A stretch of 64,000 nt of DNA from Pararcticibacter amylolyticus (GCF_003130405.1 NZ_QEAS01000004.1:263118-327117); one strand, 5' to 3'. Numbered from the stretch's first letter, positions 54,105 through 64,000 are shown. Made by a program: numbers and translations. The notes: generated from the letters alone by a model not told the origin.

Positions 54105-54476
54105 ATGAAAAAAGTATTTTTATATCTGATCGTATTTGTTTTCTCAGGACTGTCTATCTTTCCCATTAGAGTGTCTGCAAAGACGGTTTTACCGCAAGCG
54201 GATAGTTTAAGGCAGAACCGTATCCGTTTTGTAGCCAAAGACCTCTCCCTGAAAGAGTCAGAAGCAGAGAAGGTTGTTTCTATTCTTGATACTTATAAAG
54301 CTAAGGTTCAGGCGGTATACAGTAACGCTGAAATCAACCCGGATGATCAGCGTTCCCAGGTTGCCATTCTGACAGAGGAGCGGGACAGGCAGCTGGGTAA
54401 GGTCCTTAAACCAGAAGCAATGGGGCGGTTTAAAAGTGCTATTGCTCTTGATTCAAAGCAAAAACCGCCATTTTAG
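54105..54476 (+). CDS. Spy-like small periplasmic protein (cassette 2)
   Basis: 123 aa, paralogue of the 47589 and 62228 genes. Signal peptide (MKKVFLYLIVFVFSGLSIFP) then a helical hairpin: LSLKESEAEKVVSILDTYK and VAILTEERDRQLGKVLKPEAMGRF. Its own RHS partner is missing: downstream is only a decayed RHS-tail fragment. It is co-transcribed with the LytTR gene (18 bp apart). Confidence 0.72.
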   Translation: MKKVFLYLIVFVFSGLSIFPIRVSAKTVLPQADSLRQNRIRFVAKDLSLKESEAEKVVSILDTYKAKVQAVYSNAEINPDDQRSQVAILTEERDRQLGKVLKPEAMGRFKSAIALDSKQKPPF

Positions 54477-55305
54477 GTTAATTATCAGCAAATAAGTAAA
54501 TTGCCGCAGGTGCGAAAAAATATAGTGGCTTAACGCCCTATAATTTTGCTTTTAATAACCAAAATAAGGCACTTAATGTACTTGCATATGATGCAGAAAG
54601 GATCCAGTCGCTCTACCTAGCCAAAGCGATCAAGCTCCTGTAAATAGCCGTTGAAAAAGCCATGAGACAATCCGGCGTTCCTATTACATGGCTGAATTAT
54701 AAAGCCTGGAAGTTGGGGCCCGTACAGGAGGATACCTCTACCCACTATGCTTCCTGACGGAATTGTCTTAAAGCTAAGAAAACCCTTTGATGATTCTCAG
54801 TTTCCAGATTACTTACATATTCATCGGCTTGATCTATGCGCGTCGACATATCACGATACTTAGGCGACCGCCCAAGTTTTTTAGAAGCCAGGGAGATAGG
54901 AGAAGGACATTAATTTATATTAGCCGATATGCCCGGATATCGCCGCCGCTTTATGCCGCAATGGAACCTTTTATGAAAGACTATTACAGTGAATGTAAGA
55001 TTGTTGAACATAAAACATGATCAGCATCATTTTATTGATCCCAAACTGAACCCTACCTTTACCGAGTATTTAAATAGTTACATTACATATTGAAGAAAGA
55101 GAATATTATAATAACCACTATCCTTTTTAAAATGACTTTATTAATAAATACCCAATCTTATTGCCTCAATCATTTTCCACGACAGCATAACGTGTCTGAA
55201 TTAAGCTAATTGAAAGAAATCAACTAAATCAGGGAGTTATTTTTCAAATTTAACTGCCATCTAACCGCAACTTCAACAATCTCTCACAATCGAGCAACAG
55301 TTTAT
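54477..55305. other. 829-bp gap with decayed RHS/Panacea-like sequence
   Basis: No intact gene. It holds the fragment at 54500-54755. A 77-codon frame at 54787-55020 has no family likeness. The last ~100 bp, AT-rich, precede the second SpvB-like gene and probably include its promoter. Confidence 0.5.
54500..54755 (+). pseudogene. RHS-tail fragment joined to a Panacea (DUF4065)-like remnant
   Basis: One frame gives AKKYSGLTPYNFAFNN, like the RHS core end (compare NPIKNF of the 1484-aa protein), then ERIQSLYLAKAIKLL, a stop, and IAVEKAMRQSGVPITW-LNYKAWKLGPVQED. The second part matches the DUF4065/Panacea antitoxin fold (LxKLLYxAdxxxLrxxGxPITxxxYxAWKxGPV). An in-frame TAA breaks it and no start is visible. 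It looks like the scar of a lost RHS toxin tip and an antitoxin-like gene. Confidence 0.55.
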
Positions 55306-58300
55306 ATGAGAAAAGCTTATACACTAATACTTTTACTATCAGGGTCTTTTGCGACATACGGGCAGCCGCAGGATTCATTAATCAATCAGCGTCTAAAGAA
55401 GCAGGATTCCCTAAAACTCAGAACAATGATGACTATGTCGGCTAGTTCTGTCGTTCCCAACCCCAAAATCCCTTCATACGTTCCCCCTTCCCCGCAAGCC
55501 CAGGCGCTGACCCGGTACGGGGACTATCCGGTAGATTACCATACCGGTTTGGTGGATATGACAGTACCGGTTTACGAGATAATCACAAAGGAATTCAGGC
55601 TACCTATAGAAATGAAGTTCCATGCGTCCGGACGATTGGCCTATGAAGCTAACGGGATACTGGGAATGCGTTGGACCCTCAATTGCGGCGGAGTAATCAC
55701 CCGAAGCCTGAAAGGAAGGCCAGACGAATGGAGCTATTTAACCAACCATGCATTCAATCCCGCCAATGGAACTCCTTCCTACGAGGAACTATATAACTCC
55801 TGTGTAGAAGGATACCGGAATACAGATTATGTGCACAATACCAAGTACGACAGTGAATACGACATATTCAGTTTCGTTTTGCCGAACGGGAAGTCTGGTA
55901 AATTTATCATGAAAGAGGAAAATGGCACAAAAAAACCAATGCTTATTCCTTACCAGGCCATAAAAATAGAGCCCATTGCCAATCCGGCCAATAACGGGAT
56001 TTACGATGCTATCCGTATTACGGATACGGACGGTAAAGAATATTATTATACAGGAACATTTACTTTCGGATCCTCAGAACTTCCCCACGAGGGGATATAT
56101 GGTTCTATCTGGAGCAGCTGGGATTTATCGTATATGGTGTCGGCAGGTAAGACTGACACTGTTAAATTTACTTATCAGAGGTCGGAGTCCCCTTACCAGC
56201 ATTATACGGAAAGAACCAGTACAGGAGATAATCTCCGCGACTATTCAACCTCTGCCAATTTTCACCAGTACGATTACACGGGGCCTGAAGTCATGTATAT
56301 GCTTTCAACAAATAACGTGAAAGATGACTGGTTCGATAATCATGGAGCACGACTATCTTCAGTTTTAAGCAGTATAAGCTTTAATGGCGGAACCGTGAAC
56401 TTCTTCTACAGGTCAAATGGCTATCATGATTCGTTCCTGGATAGGATAGAAGTTACCGGTCCTGGTGGATCCGGATTAAGAAAAGTAAAATTTAATACCA
56501 GTAAATCTTCCGGAGAGAGTGAGCTTGAATACCTGCGCTCTATAGAGTTTTGCGGACAGGAAGGTCTGGTGGAAGAAAAGTATAGCTTTGACTATTTTGA
56601 ACCACCAGTCTCCGGCGTTGGGACAGGATTAGGATATAAGGATTGGTGGGGATATTATACCTGGAATACCGGGAACAACAGTCATTTAATTCCGGTACGG
56701 GACGTATGGTTGAATGTAGCCGATCAGGGCAATACAAGCTCTGTTCTTAAACCCGTAGGATATCAAGCTGTAAATAGAGACGCTCATACCGAATCAAAAA
56801 AGGTAGGGATGCTGAAGTCTATTCAATACCCTACCGGGGGCAGAACGGAATTTGATTATGAGGGGAACTATTACGATATGACCATCTATACCCCTCAGAA
56901 CGGGGCTAAAACAGAGGGCCCCGGTCTAAGGATAAAGCAGGTGAAAAAGATACCGGTAAACGGGCCGGCAACTGTCTCTACCTTCAAATATGGCTACTAT
57001 GAAGATGGAAGGGGATATATTGCTCCCGCCTTAAGAGCCGGGGCTCATCTGACGGAAGAATATGTAATGTACCTTTCCTGGGATTATCCGCTTTATTTTA
57101 ATTCAGATGGGAATGTTACATTCACTGGTGACGAACATGCAGCTTACCGGATTATGGACTACCTGTCTGATCCGGCATTTGACTATTCTATCTGGGGAAA
57201 CAACTATATATCATACGATTATGTTACGGAGTATACCGGTACAGAGAATGCCCCTTTAATGAAGACGGTCTATAATTATAGTTTAAAAGATTATAAAACA
57301 AACGCCTTTACTATCAGTGATCGTATCGGGACTCCTGTCGAAAAAGTATATGCCGACCCCGCCGATATATGGATGGGCGGAAAGTTGCTCGAAAAAACAT
57401 CTTATAAGCAAAATTCCTCCGGGGTATTTACAGAAAAAACGATACGGGACACCTATTCGTACCAAAGTTTTACCAAAGGGACAGCCTGGGACATGCCTGT
57501 CTACCGTCATGTTTTAATGGGGATTAACCGGCCATATACAAAACAGTATAATAACCCGGGAGAACTAGAGCGGCTTTACTATAATACAGAAAAAGACTAT
57601 CATGATAATTCCTGCAATGTATATGGTTATGGTTTCCGTAAGTACACAAGCGGAGAGGAAAAAGTAATGCAGCACGTCAGCCAGGTATTCAATGCCGACG
57701 GCACTGCATTTACGAAGATCAAAAACTATACATACGATCCCGGGTATCTGCTAACAAAGTCGGAGGAAGTTATAAACAGCGGTCAGGTAAGCGAGAAGCA
57801 AACGTTCAACTACTCGTTTGATGATATTTCAAAACCCGTTTACAGCACTATGACAGATAAGAACATTCTCGATCAGGTCATACAAACAGATTACTATAAA
57901 GACGGGAAACTTTTATTTACCCAGAAAACCAATTATGGTTACTGGGGAAGCAATTTATATGCGCCTGCAGATATCACTACCCAAAAAGCCGGAGGCGAAT
58001 CAGAAACGCGCATAATTTTCCATAAGTATGATGATAGGGGAAATGTAAATTGCCTTTCCATGGCAAACGGCCCCAAAATATCGTATCTCTATAGTTACAA
58101 CGGACGGTACCCAATTGTAAAAGTCGAAAACGCAGAGTATTCAGTGCTAGAAAACGTTCTGGGGGCGGCAGCTATCAAGAGTTTTCAGCGTAGGGACAAT
58201 CCCACCGATGAACAGATAAATACATTCATTGCTCCTTTGAGGGCCACTTTAAAAGAAGCTTCTATAAACAGTTATACTTACCGGCCAATGATCGGACTTA

Positions 58301-58425
58301 CAAGCGAAACGAGCGGATCCGATTTGACTACCAGATATGAATACGATAACTTCCAGCGCTTATGGCGTATCAAAGACCAGAACGGTAAAGTACTGAAAGA
58401 ATATAATTACCACTTCAAACAGTAA
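55306..58425 (+). CDS. SpvB/TcB-like YD-repeat protein (cassette 3)
   Basis: 1039 aa. Signal peptide (LILLLSGSFATYGQ). SpvB-like N-terminus: SPQAQALTRYGDYPVDYHTG, VDMTVPVYEII, FHASGRLAYEANGILGMRW, NCGGVITRSLKGRPDEW. YD-repeat body follows, and the C-terminus is YEYDNFQRLWRIKDQNGK-VLKEYNYHFKQ, almost identical to that of the 59145 gene. No toxin tip. It is longer than the cassette-1 protein at the N-terminus and differs through the body, so it came from an older duplication. The downstream gene is a small lipoprotein rather than a Spy-like protein. Confidence 0.75.
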   Translation: MRKAYTLILLLSGSFATYGQPQDSLINQRLKKQDSLKLRTMMTMSASSVVPNPKIPSYVPPSPQAQALTRYGDYPVDYHTGLVDMTVPVYEIITKEFRLPIEMKFHASGRLAYEANGILGMRWTLNCGGVITRSLKGRPDEWSYLTNHAFNPANGTPSYEELYNSCVEGYRNTDYVHNTKYDSEYDIFSFVLPNGKSGKFIMKEENGTKKPMLIPYQAIKIEPIANPANNGIYDAIRITDTDGKEYYYTGTFTFGSSELPHEGIYGSIWSSWDLSYMVSAGKTDTVKFTYQRSESPYQHYTERTSTGDNLRDYSTSANFHQYDYTGPEVMYMLSTNNVKDDWFDNHGARLSSVLSSISFNGGTVNFFYRSNGYHDSFLDRIEVTGPGGSGLRKVKFNTSKSSGESELEYLRSIEFCGQEGLVEEKYSFDYFEPPVSGVGTGLGYKDWWGYYTWNTGNNSHLIPVRDVWLNVADQGNTSSVLKPVGYQAVNRDAHTESKKVGMLKSIQYPTGGRTEFDYEGNYYDMTIYTPQNGAKTEGPGLRIKQVKKIPVNGPATVSTFKYGYYEDGRGYIAPALRAGAHLTEEYVMYLSWDYPLYFNSDGNVTFTGDEHAAYRIMDYLSDPAFDYSIWGNNYISYDYVTEYTGTENAPLMKTVYNYSLKDYKTNAFTISDRIGTPVEKVYADPADIWMGGKLLEKTSYKQNSSGVFTEKTIRDTYSYQSFTKGTAWDMPVYRHVLMGINRPYTKQYNNPGELERLYYNTEKDYHDNSCNVYGYGFRKYTSGEEKVMQHVSQVFNADGTAFTKIKNYTYDPGYLLTKSEEVINSGQVSEKQTFNYSFDDISKPVYSTMTDKNILDQVIQTDYYKDGKLLFTQKTNYGYWGSNLYAPADITTQKAGGESETRIIFHKYDDRGNVNCLSMANGPKISYLYSYNGRYPIVKVENAEYSVLENVLGAAAIKSFQRRDNPTDEQINTFIAPLRATLKEASINSYTYRPMIGLTSETSGSDLTTRYEYDNFQRLWRIKDQNGKVLKEYNYHFKQ

Positions 58426-58454
58426 TATAAGCCAATAAGACATTTAAGAGTAAT

Positions 58455-58710
58455 ATGAGAACCCAGACTTTTTACCCTTTTCGCTGGATCCTTGATGCTA
58501 TCTTTTATCCCTGGATGCCAAAAGAGTTACTTTAAGGATGATCTTCCCCGAATATTGGGTGTAGAGAAAGTGGACATTGAAAGAGTTAGTTCTAAAGATG
58601 AGTTTGGAGAAGGCTACATCTTAGAAAAATATAAGCTAAAAAAAGTTACTATCGATGAATTCTACAAGCTGATGTATATTATGCATTTTATTACAAGCCA
58701 GATAGGTTAA
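58455..58710 (+). pseudogene. Small lipoprotein with frameshift in its signal peptide
   Basis: A leader of about 30 bp and the ATG at 58455 match those of the Spy-like gene at 62228, but the frame then breaks. Removing one base at about 58467-58470 would give MRTQLFTLFAGSLMLSFIPGC, a good lipoprotein signal, and 62 residues beyond (GCQKSYFKDDLPRILG, KYKLKKVTIDEFYKLMY). Without correction only a start at 58492-58495 is available and the signal is short. The mature part is not recognised and could be an immunity-like protein. Confidence 0.5.
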
Positions 58711-59144
58711 ATCCCCAAAGCGTTTAGTTATTTGTCGTAGACATATAATCAAGGGCGTTATATAAAGCATCTTCTTTGATCAAAAAAGCCTCATTTTCTA
58801 CTATCTGTGGCAAGCCATGGTGATTTTAGACCACCAAATTGATAAAAATCATTTTTTGATTCAAAAAGTGCTTCTATATTTACCAGCGTAAATAAATCGT
58901 TACATCACAGAATTTAGAAACTAGCAACAACCACTATTATTTGTATGCCTTATTTGAATAATCGCCCGATCTTGATACCAGCAGAAACTTACCGTCTCAA
59001 CAAAAGCCTGTATTTGGTTTATATCGCCCGAGATACATGCAAAGGACATTAATGTCTCGAAAAAAAGATAACGATTAGCGTGGGTATCAGTATTCAACCG
59101 TATTGAACCGCCTTCATAACACAAGAAATCTTTCATCACAATAT
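58711..59144. other. 434-bp gap, nothing recognised
   Basis: AT-rich, no convincing frame, no clear hairpin. It probably holds the promoter of the cassette-4 SpvB-like gene. Confidence 0.4.
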
Positions 59145-62100
59145 ATGTTTTATCTAATCTTTAAAGACAGACATGCTCTAAGTATACCTATAGCGTTTGT
59201 CCTCTGTTGCCAGTTCTTAAACATTTTCGGCCAAACAACTCAGCTTCCAAAGGTTATTGACCCCTCTCCTCAATCAAGGGCCTTTAACAGGTATGGTGAA
59301 TATCCTATGACGAGCGATAACGGACTGGTGGACATTACGATACCCCTATATGAGGCAAAGAGCATGAAGCTAACTTTGCCGGTTACGATGAGCTTTCATG
59401 CTTCCGGACGGATGGCAAACGAAGTAAACGGAATCCTGGGAATGAGGTGGACACTCAACTGCGGAGGAGTCGTTACACGTAAAGTTAAAGGCAGGCCCGA
59501 TGAGTGGGACTGGGTAACTAATTATTCAGTTGATCCTTCCCGAGTACCCACATTTGAAGAGTTATACCAGGCGTGTCCCGAGAACCCTGCTGTCGTTTTT
59601 AATCATGCCTATCAGAAAAGATATGATACAGAATTTGATATTTTTAACTATTCTCTTCCAAATGGAAATATTAATGGGGTTCCGGCTAAAGTACCCATGC
59701 TGATACCATATAGTCCCATCAAAATAGCAATGAAAGCAGATCCCCTGAACAATGGATATTATACAGAGTTCCAAATTACGGATACAGATGGAACAAGATA
59801 TGTGTTTGGAGGGCGTGAAAATCCAAACAGCAGGGAATTTAATTATAACGGACCTAATGTGCAAGGCGGTGTTCCAACTGGATGGTATCTGTCGTCCATT
59901 ACATCTGCCGATAAAACTGATAAGATCACGTTGTCATATGAGAGTAAGACTTATGATGAAAGTGTTTTCTCCGAAAGCTTTCGCGTTACCGATGGAATCA
60001 GAAATCAAACTGCTTTTAATTACAGAGTTGAAGATCCATATTGGGAAACCCTTGCTATGCACGTCTGGGATACACCATTTGAAGAGACGTCCGATTATGC
60101 CGTCCGCCCGTATGGAGTTCCCGCGGTTAAAAGTGTACAATTCACAGGTGGATCACTAGTGTTTAATTATACAACCGTCCCTCAAAGCTTTAACAATTCA
60201 TTGCTTGATGAGATACTTATAAATGGTACCGATACAAGGAAAATTAAGTTTACATCAATTCTCCACCCCAATGAGATTGATATATATTATTTAAAAAATG
60301 TTTCGTTTTGTGATAATCAAAACACCACTGTAGAACAATATACCTTCAACTACTACGAACCTTTGCATGGAATGATTTCTGACCCAAGCTGGCGGTCCGC
60401 AAAAAATAGCGACTGGTGGGGATATTACTCACGGTGGAACGATCATACCTTTCCTCAAAGGACCATTGATTGGGATAAGCCGGAATATGGTCACAGTTAT
60501 TTCGGGGAGTTAAATATTGGATTTCCAAATGTCTCCAGAATACCTGATACAACATTGAAAGTATTGGGGATGTTAAAGTCTATACGTTATCCTACAGGAG
60601 GAGAGACTGAGTTCTTGTACGAATCAAACAAGTATCATGTCGACTATGCGCCGCCTAACGCCCCTAGTCATGCACTTGTTGACGGGGCCGGTTGAGAGTA
60701 CGGGAAGTAATATCCAGAAGTTCTGATGGTAAAGATATCCGAAAGATATATCGTTATGGCACCAACGAAGACGGCTGGGGAAATATAAGTGATCCGTTTC
60801 ATCCCGAATGGCCTCAGAACTTCATGTATGAGGGGCTAATTATGCACTATTGGGATTTCGTCGCTGGAGATTATTTTCAGGAAACGGCATCTTACCGGAC
60901 ACGCGACTTTCTTGCGGATCCCTATATAAGTTTTGATATTGGAGTGGGGGGTAATTCCGTTACATATGACGCTGTCACAGAGTACATGGTGGAGGATGGG
61001 AAGCTGACAAACAAGATTGTTAGTAATTATTCGATTGGCTTCAACGCTATAAGAGGGTATAATCTTAAGCAATTCAATATTACGGATAATTATGAAGTCA
61101 TAAATTACCCCAAAAAATTCTCAGATACAGAGAACAGCTGGGTGAAGTCTCAGCTGAGGTCCAGGGATTACTACAAAAAGAACGGGAGTGACTTTTCACT
61201 AATAAGATCTGAACGATATTCATTTGATGATATTGAAAGAGATGTTGCTTGGGATATGCCTACATACAGACACACGGTTGTCACTGGTTATTATGATGAT
61301 TTAAACCATGCCCGGGATCCACAAGACGTTGTTGAAAGAATTCAACTTGAAAGGGAGAAAGAATTTCATGAAAATGTTTGCAGTGTTTTTGGATATGGTT
61401 ACAGGAAATATAACACAGGTGAACAGAAATTAATAGAGGCAAAAACTATTGATTATACACCACAGGGAGAAATCCACACAGTCCAAACATCAGACTTTGA
61501 ACCTACATACCTTTTAAAAAGGAGCGACGAAATCACCAGCAGTAATAATTCATCTTACAAGAACGAGTTCTTCTATCCATTTGATCAGGCGGGAAACAGC
61601 GTCTATAGTACGATGGTGGACAGTAATATCCTGGCGCCGGTAGTGGAAAGCCGGTCATATCAGAATAATCAGCTTTTGAAGACGGAGAGAACGAATTATA
61701 AAAATTGGGGAGACAATATTATTTCACCTGTAAACCAGGTACTTCAAGCACCTAACGCTGTTACAGACACTCTGGTGAAGTTCCTCGGATATGACAAAAA
61801 CGGCAAGTTGCTAAGCGTATCCAGGCATAAAGGACCTAAAACCAATTATGTGTACAGCTATAACGGGAAATACCCTATTGCTAAAATCGACAATGCCGAT
61901 TACAGTGTTATAGAATCCCTTTTAGGCGGAAGCAATGCGATAGAGTACTTTCGGATTAAGTCCAATCCTTCAGATTCGGAGATTACTGCATTTCTGGCGC
62001 CACTTTTTAACAACGCAGTCTCAGGTCGTTTTTACGTCAGTAAGTACACGTATAAACCAATGGTTGGAATGACCTCAGAAACAGATTCTAAAGGCCAGAC

Positions 62101-62197
62101 CACCTATTATGAATACGATAACTTCCAGCGTTTATGGCGCATCAAAGACCAGAACGGCAAAGTGCTGAAAGAATATAATTACCACTACAAACAGTAA
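59145..62197 (+). pseudogene. SpvB/TcB-like YD-repeat protein split by a frameshift (cassette 4)
   Basis: From the ATG at 59145 (MFYLIFKDRHALSIPIAF, signal peptide to IFGQ) the frame matches the 55306 protein up to HVDYAPPNAPSHALVDGAG and stops at 60695. The next frame continues LRVREVISRSSDGKDIRKIY from 60692 to 62197. Adding one base near 60690-60692 joins them as GAGLRVREV, the counterpart of GPGLRIKQV in the intact paralogue. The restored protein is about 1017 aa. The last ~80 bp are almost identical in DNA to the end of the 55306 gene, a sign of recent duplication or gene conversion. The split may be real or a base-call error. Confidence 0.75.
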
Positions 62198-62227
62198 TAA
62201 TAAACCAATAAGACATTTAAGATTAAC

Positions 62228-62626
62228 ATGAAAACCCTGATCATTTTTTTAACCCTTTTTGCCGGATATTTTCTTACCCCACAAACCCTTCAGGCCCAGT
62301 CCCGTCCCGACAGTATCCGGGCAAGGCAACGGGTGCTCAACGTTTCAGATCAGAAACGCGGTCAGTTCAATCATTATCGCCGTACCCTGAAAGTCGACTC
62401 AGCCAAAGCAGAGCAGGTAAACAAGGTACAGTCAGAATACAAAGAATCAATGAAAGCCCTGGAAGAAGAAAAGGGCATCAGCCAGGAAGCCCGCATAGCA
62501 CGGATCAAGGCCCTGATAGCCGAACGTAACCGGAAGCTGGAGAGTTTTCTGAGCCCGGAGCAACAGGAAAAGATCATTCCCCCCACCGAACGGGAAACAG
62601 GCAAAGAAGTAAAAAAGAATAACTAA
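62228..62626 (+). CDS. Spy-like small periplasmic protein (cassette 4)
   Basis: 132 aa. Signal peptide (MKTLIIFLTLFAGYFLTP to QAQ). Helical hairpin: LKVDSAKAEQVNKVQSEYK and EARIARIKALIAERNRKLESFLSPEQQEKII. Third paralogue of the family, in the same position: after an SpvB-like gene and 18 bp before a large PPC-type gene. The long Arg/Lys-rich helix fits a CpxP/Spy-like chaperone. Confidence 0.75.
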   Translation: MKTLIIFLTLFAGYFLTPQTLQAQSRPDSIRARQRVLNVSDQKRGQFNHYRRTLKVDSAKAEQVNKVQSEYKESMKALEEEKGISQEARIARIKALIAERNRKLESFLSPEQQEKIIPPTERETGKEVKKNN

Positions 62627-62644
62627 GCCCCTGGGAGAATATTT

Positions 62645-64000
62645 ATGAACCGATCCTTACAACACCAAGGTTTTTTTTCCAGGAGAGCAATAGCTGTTAT
62701 CATCAGCCTCGCTTCTGCTTTTCTGCTCAACAGTTCCGCCTTAGCACAAAGCGGGACAGAGATGTACGATGCTATAGACGCCGGGTCTTTCGGTTCCTGC
62801 GGAGGAGGAGCATTTACAGACAATCGCAATAATTATAGTTATAACGGCACGTCTTATCATAACAGCTACGGAGAATCCAGTCCGGATGTATGGTATATAC
62901 TCAACGTGTCCGATTACACGGACCTTCGTATTTCATTATGCGGAAGCAGCTTTGATACCTATCTCCATTTGCTTGATGCAAACGGCAATTTTATCAATTC
63001 CAACGACGATTCCGAATGTGGCAGGCAATCCGTTATCAATCAGTCCAGCCTGTACCCCGGAATCTATTACGTAGTAGTAGAAGGCTATAGTTCATATACC
63101 GGAGATTACAACCTGGAGATCAGCAGTACCTCCACCGGATCTACCCCCGAAGGAGCCAATATGTATAACCCCATCTGGGCCGGCAACTACAGCAGTTCAG
63201 GGTACTATACCCATACCATGAACAACGCCGATGCCTGCCTGGGCAATGACATAGGGCAGGCCAGCAACGATATCTATTACCAGTTTACCCTGACCGGTAC
63301 GGCAACCGTCACCCTGTCGCACTGCGGCAGCACACTCGATACCTATCTGCACCTGCTGAACAGCTCAGGAGCAGTGATCACCCAGAACGACGACAATAAT
63401 GGCCCTGAGTGCCCCGGCAGACAGGCATGGCTCCAGACTACCCTTTCAGCGGGTACCTATTACGTGGTATCCGAAGGCTATAGTTCCGGGATTGGCGACA
63501 TCACCACCAATATCCGTGTTGTCATGCAGTCGTCCACCCCGGTGATCGCCTACACATTCCCCTCCGAGATTACCTCCGGCAGCCCGGTCTCCGTCAATGT
63601 TACCAATACCGGGGCAGCCACTGTTTCCGGCCAGACCACCAGCACCTATGCCGGGACCGGTACCGCCGGATACACCAATAGTTCCGCCCTGTCTTCCACT
63701 TTCAATAACCCTCTGGCCGTCGTGGCCGATGCTTCAGGGAATATCTATGTCGCCGATGCCGGCAACAATGTAGTCCGGAAGATCACCCCCGGAGGCACCG
63801 TCAGCACCCTTGCCGGAGCCGGCTACTCCGGCTATGCCGAAGGCACCGGTTCCGGGGCTCAGTTTAAACTGCCCTCCGCCCTGGTGATCGATGCCTCCGG
63901 TAACCTGATCGTCACCGACCAGCAGAACCACCGGATCCGGAAGATCAGCCCCTCCGGCAGCACCAGCCTGTTTGCCGGCAGCGGCACAGCAGGCTTTGCC
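62645..64000 (+). CDS. Large secreted protein with PPC-like and NHL repeats, N-terminal part
   Basis: 452 codons visible; the gene runs off the right edge. Signal peptide (RAIAVIISLASAFLLNSSALAQ by position 14-35). Two PPC-like repeats resembling those of the 1484-aa RHS protein: CGSSFDTYLHLLDANG and CGSTLDTYLHLLNSSG. Then at about residue 300 a Thr/Ser-rich beta domain and NHL-type propeller repeats (PLAVVADASGNIYVADAGNN, VRKITPGGTVSTLAG, HRIRKISPSGSTSLFAG). Its C-terminal end, where a toxin tip would be, is not visible. It replaces DUF6443/RHS repeats, at least here, by a beta-propeller. Confidence 0.8.
   Translation, partial: MNRSLQHQGFFSRRAIAVIISLASAFLLNSSALAQSGTEMYDAIDAGSFGSCGGGAFTDNRNNYSYNGTSYHNSYGESSPDVWYILNVSDYTDLRISLCGSSFDTYLHLLDANGNFINSNDDSECGRQSVINQSSLYPGIYYVVVEGYSSYTGDYNLEISSTSTGSTPEGANMYNPIWAGNYSSSGYYTHTMNNADACLGNDIGQASNDIYYQFTLTGTATVTLSHCGSTLDTYLHLLNSSGAVITQNDDNNGPECPGRQAWLQTTLSAGTYYVVSEGYSSGIGDITTNIRVVMQSSTPVIAYTFPSEITSGSPVSVNVTNTGAATVSGQTTSTYAGTGTAGYTNSSALSSTFNNPLAVVADASGNIYVADAGNNVVRKITPGGTVSTLAGAGYSGYAEGTGSGAQFKLPSALVIDASGNLIVTDQQNHRIRKISPSGSTSLFAGSGTAGFA

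Noticed and set aside
54787..55020. 77-codon frame after the Panacea-like remnant
   Set aside because: No family likeness, starts after decayed sequence, probably chance.

Overview
The window reads as a Bacteroidota chromosome, most like the Sphingobacteriaceae/Chitinophagaceae. Pointers are a TonB receptor with an N-terminal carboxypeptidase-regulatory-like domain, DUF4876- and DUF6850-type outer membrane proteins, a Gfo/Idh/MocA plus sugar-isomerase pair, HxlR and AraC regulators beside small oxidoreductases, DUF6443/RHS proteins and TTTG/TAnnTTTG-like promoters. Genus cannot be set from sequence alone. No rRNA, tRNA, CRISPR array or intact insertion sequence was seen.

Layout. 1-8.4 kb: partial Hsp70-like gene, MocR regulator divergent from a GNAT acetyltransferase, nitroreductase, YbaK-type deacylase, and an overlapping pair of envelope proteins. 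8.4-18.7 kb: redox enzymes with their regulators (SDR/AraC, HxlR/SDR, AKR/AraC), a lipase-like hydrolase beside an 808-bp gap holding a perfect 30-bp-arm palindrome, and an exported sugar-processing pair. 18.7-31.7 kb: a MerC-domain protein and a six-protein outer-membrane operon (Cys/His-rich secreted protein, TonB receptor, DUF4876 lipoprotein, beta-barrel, C25-like cysteine peptidase with HEAT-like repeats, lipoprotein, APC permease), both preceded by copies of the same 17-bp TTGCAA-N5-TTGCAW operator, which looks like a Fur/Zur-family box. 31.9-34.2 kb: hydrolase and two lipoproteins.

34.4-42.5 kb is the most novel region. Two proteins carry helices that look like domain I of three-domain Cry delta-endotoxins. 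Three mutually related proteins with acidic tails accompany them, together with a small membrane protein and a LuxR-type response regulator. Three ungapped 53-bp copies of a shared upstream element sit before the membrane protein, the plus-strand Cry-like gene and the minus-strand operon, which suggests one regulon. One member carries a single-base frameshift.

42.7-44.5 kb is a gene graveyard (DinB, HxlR, VapC and tail-fibre-like fragments) beside an intact antitoxin-like gene. 44.5-64 kb holds repeated cassettes: a ~1000-aa SpvB/TcB-like YD-repeat protein, a ~125-aa Spy-like periplasmic protein, and a large secreted protein with PPC-like domains leading into DUF6443/RHS or NHL repeats. The complete RHS protein ends in a zincin-like HELHH domain and overlaps a lipoprotein gene that could encode its immunity or accessory factor. 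A LytTR regulator with a degenerate receiver sits between cassettes. Two genes here are split by single-base frameshifts.
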